A stretch of 28,607 bases of DNA from UBA1081 sp964613045 (GTDB lineage: Bacteria > Bacillota > Clostridia > Oscillospirales > Acutalibacteraceae), in assembly GCA_964613045.1 (NCBI GenBank), contig CAZTFS010000013.1, positions 1-28,607 on the forward strand. Direction: 5' to 3'. Positions 22,865 to 28,607 of this stretch are shown here, piece after piece. How positions within the stretch are numbered: the stretch's first letter is position 1; the number at the start of each line of letters is the position of its first letter. The notes under the pieces are model-generated. The model was given only the letters and a program-made list of their open reading frames with translations, made no database searches and had not been told where the DNA came from. The position numbers and the translations under genes are program-made.

Positions 22865-23929
22865 ATGGCAAAAGCATTGATAGCAATGAGTGGCGGAGTT
22901 GACAGCTCTGTCACTGCTTATATTCTGAAACAAAAAGGCTTCGATTGTATCGGAGTAACATTTACAATGTTTAATAAGCATGATCCGTTGTTTGGTTTTG
23001 CACCCGAAACTGCTGATAATGATGTAAATGATGCAAAAGCTGTATGTGATAAAGTTGGTATACCTTTTATTGCAGTCGATGCAGCTGAACTGTTCAGGAT
23101 ACATGTCATCAATAATTTCATAAAAACTTATGAGCACGGCGGAACTCCAAATCCATGTATACAGTGCAACAGACATGTAAAATTCAAGTTGCTTTATGAT
23201 CTGGCGGAGGAATACGACTGTGATATTATTGCAACAGGTCACTATGCAAAAACCGGATATAACAAGGAAAACGGCAGATATTATATAGAAAAAGCTGATG
23301 ATCTTACAAAGGATCAGAGCTACGTACTTTATTCTCTTACACAAGAGCAGATCAAAAAAACCGTATTTCCGCTTTCATCAATAACAAAAGAAGAGGCAAG
23401 AAAAATTGCTGAAGAAAACAGATTTTTAAATGCACGTAAAAGTGACAGCCAAGATATTTGCTTCATACCGGACGGTGATTATTCGGCTTTTATTCATAAA
23501 TACACAGGTAAAAAATATCCTTACGGCAAATTTATCGACACTCATAATAATGTTCTCGGACAGCACAAAGGTATCATAAATTATACAGTCGGTCAACGCA
23601 GAGGGCTTGAAATTGCCCTCGGTCAACGCATGTATGTTAAATCAAAAAATCATACTAACAATACTGTAGTATTGTCAACTGATGAAGAATTGTTTGAAAA
23701 AACTGTTATTCTTGAAGATTTCAATTTTGTCGGTGCTTCAGATTTTATTGAACCAACAAGAATCAGTGCAAAAATCAGATACAGTCATAAAGAACATCCG
23801 GCTACAATTTATCGTGACGGAAACAGCGTTATAGTTAAGTTTGATGAGCCGCAGAGAGCTCCGACAAAAGGTCAATCAGCAGTAATTTATGACGGCAATA
23901 TTGTTTTAGGCGGAGGAATAATAAAATAA
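22865..23929 (+). CDS. mnmA: tRNA-specific 2-thiouridylase
   Basis: Adds sulfur to U34 of tRNAs for Glu, Gln and Lys. The protein is 354 residues. The ATP-binding PP-loop SGGVDSS is at 9-15. The catalytic cysteines are Cys98 (NPCIQCN) and Cys199 (DSQDICFIPDG), and the GHYAKT segment is at 125-130. A C-terminal beta-barrel domain follows from about residue 275. The sulfur donor IscS/NifS is not nearby. It starts four bases after nadA and very probably shares its transcript. The gene ends before a strong bidirectional terminator. Confidence 0.96.
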   Translation: MAKALIAMSGGVDSSVTAYILKQKGFDCIGVTFTMFNKHDPLFGFAPETADNDVNDAKAVCDKVGIPFIAVDAAELFRIHVINNFIKTYEHGGTPNPCIQCNRHVKFKLLYDLAEEYDCDIIATGHYAKTGYNKENGRYYIEKADDLTKDQSYVLYSLTQEQIKKTVFPLSSITKEEARKIAEENRFLNARKSDSQDICFIPDGDYSAFIHKYTGKKYPYGKFIDTHNNVLGQHKGIINYTVGQRRGLEIALGQRMYVKSKNHTNNTVVLSTDEELFEKTVILEDFNFVGASDFIEPTRISAKIRYSHKEHPATIYRDGNSVIVKFDEPQRAPTKGQSAVIYDGNIVLGGGIIK

Positions 23930-23983
23930 GTAAGGATTAAAAACCGTTTTTTTTAATTTCATTAATTATAGTGATATAAAATG

Positions 23984-24015
23984 AAAAAAAATACCTCAAT
24001 CGAGGTATTTTTTTT
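23984..24015. terminator. Bidirectional terminator between mnmA and the convergent PHP gene
   Basis: ATACCTC (23991-23997) pairs with GAGGTAT (24002-24008) around AATC. The stem is flanked by seven A on the left and eight T on the right, so it can terminate in both directions. It serves mnmA from the left and the PHP-domain gene from the right. Confidence 0.92.
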
Positions 24016-24076
24016 CGGGAAGCGATGGTCTGATCAAAAAAGGTCATCGATGTAACGGCGAAAACCGTTTTCTTGT

Positions 24077-24862
24077 TCAGAAATCAAATTTATCAGATTC
24101 GCTGAGATCAAGCAATGTTATAATATTTTCAAAATTATCCTTAGCACTTTCCAAGGCACTGACTTTGTGTGCATCACTGCCTAAATAAAATTTACAGCCG
24201 CAGTCCTTTGCTATAAAATACGGTCTGAGTAATATATCTTTTTCTTCTTCACTCATTGCAAGTGTTTTCATATTAAGCTCAATGCCGACTCCCTTGTTTG
24301 CACAATCTGAAAAAACAGAATACAGATCATCATCGTCAATCAGTTTTATTACTTCCGGTGTTCTGTCTCTGAAAATATGTCCGCATGTAAGATGTGCTAT
24401 ACCGGTTTTATGCCACGGTATATCTTTCTTAAGCAGTTCAACCAGTCGTGTTTTCCATATTTCTGCAGCTTCCTGAGGTGTTCTTAGCTTTTCTTGAACA
24501 GTATAACCCGCTAAATGTAAATGTGTTGTGGGAATTGCAACAAAATCAAAGGATTCAAATCGGTCTTTGCTTATTCCCAAATTAAACTTATAATCCATAT
24601 CGGTTTCAGCACCAAAACAGAATTTTGCTTTATCACTTTGAGGCAATGGTAAAACAGAAGTTACTGACCTGAATGTCTGTTTATCGTGCCAATCAGCCAC
24701 ACTTTTTACTGATTCGTCCCACAAATGATTGGTTAAACAAATTTTTCTGAAATTATTTTTCTCCGCATACTTAAGAATAGCTTCAGGTGTCTGTTCAGGA
24801 TCATGACAGCATGGTGATATTGTTGAATGAATGTGAAAATCGTGGTCAGCTTTAAATCGCAT
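24077..24862 (-). CDS. PHP-domain metal-dependent hydrolase (possible histidinol-phosphatase)
   Basis: A 261-residue protein with the PHP metal-site pattern: His10 and His12 (HIHST), His46 (LTNH), Glu86 (GAETDMD), His114/His116, His157 or His161, Glu195 and the closing Asp230/His232 (GSDAHKV). Known PHP families include HisK-type histidinol-phosphatases, PolX-type domains and YcdX-like phosphatases. Length and motif order fit a HisK-like enzyme, and the his operon in this window lacks exactly that activity, but assignment as HisK is inference only. The ATG at 24862 has GGAG ten bases upstream. The gene begins about 30 bases after the coat-gene terminator. Alternative: an unrelated phosphoesterase. 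Confidence 0.78.
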   Translation of the reverse strand: MRFKADHDFHIHSTISPCCHDPEQTPEAILKYAEKNNFRKICLTNHLWDESVKSVADWHDKQTFRSVTSVLPLPQSDKAKFCFGAETDMDYKFNLGISKDRFESFDFVAIPTTHLHLAGYTVQEKLRTPQEAAEIWKTRLVELLKKDIPWHKTGIAHLTCGHIFRDRTPEVIKLIDDDDLYSVFSDCANKGVGIELNMKTLAMSEEEKDILLRPYFIAKDCGCKFYLGSDAHKVSALESAKDNFENIITLLDLSESDKFDF

Positions 24863-24883
24863 ATATGATCATCTCCAAATAAG

Positions 24884-24912
24884 AGAATATCATAAAAAAT
24901 CTCCCCTGACAA
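24884..24912 (-). promoter_or_regulatory. Candidate promoter of the PHP gene embedded in the preceding terminator
   Basis: On the minus strand TTGTCA (24912-24907), 17-base spacer, TATTCT (24889-24884). The -35 occupies part of the loop and 3' stem of the coat-gene terminator, and the spacer spans its T-run. The -35 matches five of six bases, the -10 four of six. Confidence 0.4.
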
Positions 24913-24928
24913 GTATCAGAGGAGATTT
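24894..24928 (-). terminator. Intrinsic terminator after the coat-protein genes
   Basis: On the minus strand AAATCTCC pairs with GGAGATTT (eight pairs), extended by a C-A mismatch and four more pairs, loop CTTGTA-like of six, followed by TTTTTT (24899-24894). It is three bases after the coat-F stop codon. Confidence 0.88.
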
Positions 24929-24931
24929 TCT

Positions 24932-25204
24932 TTAAAGTGTCTGTTGAATATTGCTGAACTTGGTGTAAGCCGCTGATATTTTTTGCTGTTCAGCCGATGC
25001 AGGACTGTACCAACCTCTTGTTTTCATCTGATCGAATACACTCTGCTGGATATTATGCTCTTCACGGAGAATATTGAGAAAGTCCGTTCTGAGATTCTGA
25101 TTAACACATTCATTTGTAAATGTATTGTATGTGTCGGTAATCATTTTCTGTGATGAAAGTATATCGTCCATTATTTCTTTGTCTGTCATGGGATTCTGAT
25201 TCAT
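24932..25204 (-). CDS. Spore coat protein, CotF family
   Basis: A 90-residue, largely helical protein of the Coat_F (ferritin-like helical) group. Recognisable features are MTDKEIMDDILSSQKMITD near the N-terminus, ILREEHNIQQSVFDQM in the middle and the closing RGWYSPASAE turn, all typical of clostridial CotF-like proteins. Likely deposited in the spore coat. AAGGAG, overlapping the stop codon of the upstream coat gene, lies eight bases before the ATG, and the genes are 12 bases apart, so they form a pair. Confidence 0.88.
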   Translation of the reverse strand: MNQNPMTDKEIMDDILSSQKMITDTYNTFTNECVNQNLRTDFLNILREEHNIQQSVFDQMKTRGWYSPASAEQQKISAAYTKFSNIQQTL

Positions 25205-25216
25205 TTTTACAACTCC

Positions 25217-25405
25217 TTAATTACTTAAATAATTCATAATAGTATCAAAATGTGTTTTATGCTGTGCGGCAAGCTGCTCACATGTTGTTTTAAGCTGAGC
25301 ATCCTGACACATATTTGCATAATTTTTATACTTTTTGATAAGAAGCTGTTCATAGTTAAGCTGGTCTTCAATTGCTGACAGTTCCTTTGATGTGATATTC
25401 TGCAT
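25217..25405 (-). CDS. Small spore-coat-associated helical protein
   Basis: A 62-residue, all-helical protein: MQNITSKELSAIEDQLNYEQ at the N-terminus, then a Lys/Tyr-rich helix (LLIKKYKNYA), then QLAAQHKTHFDTIMNYL. This pattern matches the short CotF-like proteins that are usually paired with a coat-F gene in Clostridia, and here it directly precedes one. Start choice: a GTG at 25414 lies within the GAGGTG ribosome binding site of the ATG at 25405. Expression is probably sporulation-specific, from the SigG-like site at 25436-25464. Confidence 0.75.
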   Translation of the reverse strand: MQNITSKELSAIEDQLNYEQLLIKKYKNYANMCQDAQLKTTCEQLAAQHKTHFDTIMNYLSN

Positions 25406-25435
25406 CTGTAACACCTCTTTGTTTATTAGTGTTAT

Positions 25436-25464
25436 TAGTATTGGAATTTAAAAACCAAATATAC
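25436..25464 (-). promoter_or_regulatory. Candidate SigF/SigG-type promoter for the coat genes
   Basis: On the minus strand GTATA (25464-25460), 17-base spacer, AATACTA (25442-25436). Compared with the SigG pattern GHATR / CATWHTA this matches five of five and six of seven. It begins directly after the T-run of the pckG terminator. Mother-cell sigma factors would be more usual for coat genes, so the assignment is uncertain. Confidence 0.4.
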
Positions 25465-25494
25465 AAAAACAGCACCGGATTTTCTCCGATGCTG
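25465..25494 (-). terminator. Intrinsic terminator after the PEP carboxykinase gene
   Basis: On the minus strand CAGCATCGGA (25494-25485) pairs with TCCGGTGCTG (25479-25470), ten pairs with one U-G, five-base loop, followed by five T (25469-25465). It lies 14 bases after the stop codon. Confidence 0.9.
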
Positions 25495-25508
25495 AAAATG
25501 ATCTTTAA

Positions 25509-27287
25509 TTATTTAAGATTAGCTTTGAGAGTTTCAAGTTCATTCTTAAGTGTTTCGGGGAGTTTATCACCGAATTTACCATAGAACTCTTCAATTCCTA
25601 CTGTCTCATCAGCCCAAAGAGATTTGTCTACTTCGAGAATAGACTGAAGGGTTTCTTTGCTTACTTCATCTTCGATGCCTTCAAGGTTAATATCATCTGC
25701 ATAAGGAACATAACCGATTGCTGTCTCTTTTGCGTCAACCTTACCGTCACATCTGTTGAGGATCCAATCAAGAACACGAAGATTGTCACCGAAACCGGGC
25801 CACAGGAAATTGCCTTCATCATCTTTACGGAACCAGTTGACATTGAAGAACTTGGGAGCCTTATCCTCATCAAGAGTAGCACCGATATCTATCCAGTGCT
25901 GCCAATAATCAGCCATGTTATAGCCACAGAAAGGAAGCATAGCCATAGGATCACGACGAACAACACCAACAGCACCTGCGGCTGCAGCAGTTGTTTCTGA
26001 TGCCATGATAGAACCTACAAATACACCGTTATTCCAGCTCTTTGACTGGTAAACAAGAGGAGCAAGCTTAGCACGTCTGCCGCCGAATACGAATGCAGAA
26101 ATGGGAACACCTGCAGGATTCTCAAACTCACTGCTGAGACAAGGACAGTTAGCAGTAGGAGCAGTGAATCTTGAGTTAGGATGAGCACCCTTAGCCTCTG
26201 ATTCTTTACCGTTCCAGGGATTGCCGAGCCAATCAATTGCGTTTTCGGGAGGATTCTTATCAAGACCTTCCCACCAAACTGTATTATTATCAAGATTAAG
26301 AGCTACGTTTGTGAATATAGTGCCTTTCTTTGTTGAAAGAAGTGCATTGGGGTTAGACTTCATATTTGTTCCGGGAGCAACGCCAAAGAAACCGTTTTCA
26401 GGGTTGATTGCATAAAGTCTGCCATCATTGCCTTTACGAATCCAGGAGATGTCATCACCTACACACCAAACTTTGTAGCCTGCCTTCTGATATCCTTCGG
26501 GAGGAATAAGCATTGCAAGGTTTGTCTTACCGCAAGCTGAGGGGAAAGCAGCACAGATATACTTAACTTCGCCCTGAGGATTCTCAACACCGAGGATAAG
26601 CATGTGTTCAGCCTGCCAGCCTTCTTTCCAACCCTGATAAGAAGCAATACGAAGAGCAAAACACTTCTTGCCGAGAAGAACGTTTCCGCCGTAAGCAGAG
26701 TTAACTGAAATGATGGTGTTATCCTGAGGGAACTGACAGATCCAACGTTTTTCAGCGTCAACATCACACTTACAATGAAGACCTCTGACCCAATCATTGC
26801 TGTCACCGAGTACATCAAGAACATTCTTGCCTACTCTTGTCATTATAGCCATGTTGAGAACAACATAAATAGAGTCAGTAAGCTCAATACCTGCCTTTGA
26901 GAAGGGTGAACCGACAGGACCCATTGAATAAGGGATAACATACATTGTTCTGCCCTTATAGCTGTCTTTTGCAATATCATAAAGCATTTCATAACATTTG
27001 GAAGGTTCCATCCAGTGGTTTGTAGGACCTGCTTCTTCTTCTGTGGGAGTACAGATAAGTGTTCTGTCCTCAACACGGGCAACGTCATTAGCTTTAGTTC
27101 TGTGAAGGTAGCATTCGGGAAGAAGCTCTTCATTAAGCTTGAGCATTTCACCTGTAGCTACTGCTTCGGCACGAAGTTCATCAAGCTGTGCTTCAGAACC
27201 GTCGATCCAAACGATCTTATCGGGTTTTACAAGATCAACTTTTTCATTGATCCATGCAAGAATGGACTTGTTTGTTGTAAGTTCCAA
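25509..27287 (-). CDS. pckG: Phosphoenolpyruvate carboxykinase (GTP)
   Basis: Interconverts oxaloacetate and PEP with GTP/GDP. In gut Clostridia it may run either in gluconeogenesis or as a CO2-fixing step. The protein is 592 residues, as for GTP-type enzymes. The P-loop is FPSACGKTN at 248-256, with reactive Cys252. Mn ligands can be placed at Lys208, His228 and Asp279 (VGDDISW, 276-282). The C-terminal WPGFGDN motif is present. The start is a TTG at 27287 (no ATG is in frame nearby), preceded by AAGGAG with about ten bases of spacing. The gene ends at its own terminator. I saw no convincing promoter in the 112 bases before it. Confidence 0.96.
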   Translation of the reverse strand: MELTTNKSILAWINEKVDLVKPDKIVWIDGSEAQLDELRAEAVATGEMLKLNEELLPECYLHRTKANDVARVEDRTLICTPTEEEAGPTNHWMEPSKCYEMLYDIAKDSYKGRTMYVIPYSMGPVGSPFSKAGIELTDSIYVVLNMAIMTRVGKNVLDVLGDSNDWVRGLHCKCDVDAEKRWICQFPQDNTIISVNSAYGGNVLLGKKCFALRIASYQGWKEGWQAEHMLILGVENPQGEVKYICAAFPSACGKTNLAMLIPPEGYQKAGYKVWCVGDDISWIRKGNDGRLYAINPENGFFGVAPGTNMKSNPNALLSTKKGTIFTNVALNLDNNTVWWEGLDKNPPENAIDWLGNPWNGKESEAKGAHPNSRFTAPTANCPCLSSEFENPAGVPISAFVFGGRRAKLAPLVYQSKSWNNGVFVGSIMASETTAAAAGAVGVVRRDPMAMLPFCGYNMADYWQHWIDIGATLDEDKAPKFFNVNWFRKDDEGNFLWPGFGDNLRVLDWILNRCDGKVDAKETAIGYVPYADDINLEGIEDEVSKETLQSILEVDKSLWADETVGIEEFYGKFGDKLPETLKNELETLKANLK

Positions 27288-27399
27288 TTAAATCTCTCTC
27301 CTTTTTGGATAATTTTACTAATTGTTTTTTTAGATAAAAAACATGTTTTATTGATAATTATTTAAGTGTTAAAAAATTATCATAATCAAAATTAATATA

Positions 27400-28419
27400 T
27401 CACATTTCGATGTTTTTGTCAATACCCAATGATGCTACGGCATTGAGATTTTCCTTTGCAATATACCCGGCTTTGTATTCATAATAAGCCTGAGAACCGA
27501 CCATAACAGCATTATCTCCGCAAAGCGATAATTCAGGCATATAAAGCTTAAGAGCCTTCTTTGTGCAAAGATCATTAAGATTTTTTCTTAACACGGAGTT
27601 AGCTGAAACACCGCCTGCGACAACGATTTTTTTGTATCCTGTAATTCTTGCGGCTTCCATAAGATTATCGGTAAGACATTTTACAACTGCGTGTATATAT
27701 GATGCACCGAGATCTTCTACAATTATATTTTCACCTTTTTGCTGAGCATTATGAATTATATTTATGACGGAGGTCTTCAGACCTGAGAAGCTGAAATCAA
27801 GCGGTGAGCCTTCAACTCTCGGGTGCGGAAATTTATATGCATCAACTTTACCGTTTTTAGCAATTTTATCAAGATTTGCACCGCCGGGATACGGTATTCC
27901 CATTGCTCTTGCTGCTTTATCAAGACACTCTCCTGCCGCATCATCACGGGTTCTTCCTATGATCTCAAAATCAGTATAGCTCCTGACATTGATAATGTGA
28001 CTGTGTCCGCCGGAAACAACAAGTGCCAGAAACGGTGGCTCAAGTGAGCTGTCAGTTATGTAATTAGCAGCGATATGAGACCTTAAATGATGAACAGGAA
28101 TGAGCGGTTTTCCTGTTGCAAAAGCCAAACCTTTTGCAAAATTCACACCTACAAGCAGAGCACCGATGAGACCCGGTGCATAAGTTACGCCGATGGCATC
28201 TATATCATCATATATACATTCCGCATCCTTCAATGCTTTTTCAACAACAGCCGATATATTTTCAGCATGTCTTCTTGAAGCGATCTCAGGCACTACACCG
28301 CCATATATCTTATGTTCTTCTACTTGTGACGAAATCACATTGGAATGTACAATTCTGCCGTCTTCAATAACTGCAGCAGCAGTTTCATCACATGAGGATT
28401 CAATTGCAAGTATTTTCAT
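27400..28419 (-). CDS. tsaD: tRNA N6-threonylcarbamoyltransferase catalytic subunit
   Basis: Transfers threonylcarbamoyl to A37 of ANN-decoding tRNAs, with TsaB and TsaE. The protein is 339 residues. Visible motifs are LAIESSCDETAAAV at the N-terminus, the substrate-binding loop PGLIGALLVG, metal ligands His111 and His115 (HxxxH in VHHLRSH), VSGGHSHI, and the C-terminal CGDNAVM aspartate. The usual family spelling between the histidines is Glu-Gly or similar; here it is Arg-Ser. The ATG at 28419 has GGTG six bases upstream; a GTG at 28428 is part of that site. The gene overlaps the end of rimI by 20 bases. Confidence 0.96.
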   Translation of the reverse strand: MKILAIESSCDETAAAVIEDGRIVHSNVISSQVEEHKIYGGVVPEIASRRHAENISAVVEKALKDAECIYDDIDAIGVTYAPGLIGALLVGVNFAKGLAFATGKPLIPVHHLRSHIAANYITDSSLEPPFLALVVSGGHSHIINVRSYTDFEIIGRTRDDAAGECLDKAARAMGIPYPGGANLDKIAKNGKVDAYKFPHPRVEGSPLDFSFSGLKTSVINIIHNAQQKGENIIVEDLGASYIHAVVKCLTDNLMEAARITGYKKIVVAGGVSANSVLRKNLNDLCTKKALKLYMPELSLCGDNAVMVGSQAYYEYKAGYIAKENLNAVASLGIDKNIEM

Positions 28420-28607
28420 TTGTATCACCGTTAAAATATTTAGTCATTATATATGCATCTTCCGTTGGCTTTGAATAAAAGTCTTTTCTCCTGCCGAGAT
28501 TTACAAAACCGACACTGTTATAGAGATTTATTGCCGGAATGTTTGATTCTCGAACTTCAAGTGTAAGCATTTCTGAATTATTTTCCAAACAGTAATTAAT
28601 AACAGAG
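28400..28607 (-). CDS. rimI: Ribosomal-protein-alanine N-acetyltransferase, C-terminal part (5' beyond window)
   Basis: The frame is open to the window edge, so about 69 C-terminal residues are seen and the start lies outside. The visible part carries the GNAT signature of RimI: LTLEVRESNIPAINLYNSVGF, the RRKDFYSKP segment and DAYIMTKYF. RimI acetylates the N-terminus of ribosomal protein S18. Its overlap with tsaD, together with the usual tsaE-tsaB-rimI-tsaD order in Firmicutes, suggests that tsaB and tsaE lie just upstream, outside the window. Confidence 0.9.
   Translation of the reverse strand, partial: SVINYCLENNSEMLTLEVRESNIPAINLYNSVGFVNLGRRKDFYSKPTEDAYIMTKYFNGDTNENTCN

Noticed and set aside
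22835..23344. Open frame of 169 codons on the minus strand opposite mnmA, hydrophobic in parts
   Set aside because: It covers the conserved PP-loop half of mnmA in antisense. Hydrophobicity arises from the complement of Lys/Asp/Glu-rich codons.
23940..24071. Direct repeat AAAACCGTTTT at about 23940 and 24061 flanking the mnmA terminator region
   Set aside because: Eleven bases, AT-rich and in a hairpin-rich intergenic region. There is no transposase, and this is likely chance rather than a target-site duplication.
1..28607. tRNA, rRNA, CRISPR, insertion sequence or prophage
   Set aside because: Searched by eye for clover-leaf-like spacing, repeat-spacer patterns, transposase or integrase motifs and terminal repeats; none was found.

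Overview
This window looks like a chromosomal segment of an AT-rich, low-GC Gram-positive anaerobe of class Clostridia, most like the gut Ruminococcaceae/Oscillospiraceae. The lineage is inferred from gene content and style: a formate-THF ligase, a GTP-type PEP carboxykinase, an [Fe-S] enoate-reductase-type flavoenzyme, a secreted sialidase, and sporulation genes (SpoIVB protease, PdaA-type deacetylase, two spore-coat-type proteins). No species can be named from the sequence alone. I see no rRNA, tRNA, CRISPR array, transposon or prophage gene. No gene-free stretch exceeds about 210 bases.

Layout. (1) 2-1303 (+): the 3' part of a flavin/Fe-S oxidoreductase, closed by an intrinsic terminator. 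(2) 1509-10652 (+): fhs followed almost without gaps by hisZ-G-D-C-B-H-A-F-IE, a nearly complete histidine operon. Only a histidinol-phosphate phosphatase is missing. (3) 10653-15378 (-): a secreted sialidase, a [2Fe-2S]/ASKHA reactivase-like protein, an amidohydrolase and an unknown membrane protein, with terminator-like hairpins between several of them. (4) 15611-16825 (-): spoIVB. (5) 16969-20499 (-): a tight four-gene operon gtrA-like, yhaM-like exoribonuclease, DUF2804, prmA. (6) 20627-23929 (+): a 61-residue membrane peptide, a PdaA-like deacetylase, then nadA-mnmA from a consensus promoter. (7) 24077-28607 (-): a PHP-family hydrolase, two coat-type proteins, PEP carboxykinase, tsaD and the 3' end of rimI.

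How the genes fit together. Fhs makes 10-formyl-THF. The HisHF reaction releases AICAR, whose recycling to purines uses 10-formyl-THF, so fhs leading the his operon is metabolically coherent. HisG is the short form, and its HisZ partner is the adjacent gene. The missing histidinol phosphatase may be supplied by the PHP protein at 24077-24862, although nothing in the sequence proves that specificity. SpoIVB, the deacetylase and the coat proteins show that the organism very probably forms spores.

The most unusual layout is in the minus-strand part. Several genes begin only 1-60 bases after an intrinsic terminator. In one case the 3' arm of the hairpin contains the Shine-Dalgarno sequence of the next gene; in others, candidate promoter elements are embedded in or overlap the terminator. 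The least understood gene group is the ASKHA ferredoxin / amidohydrolase / membrane-protein set at 10653-13805.
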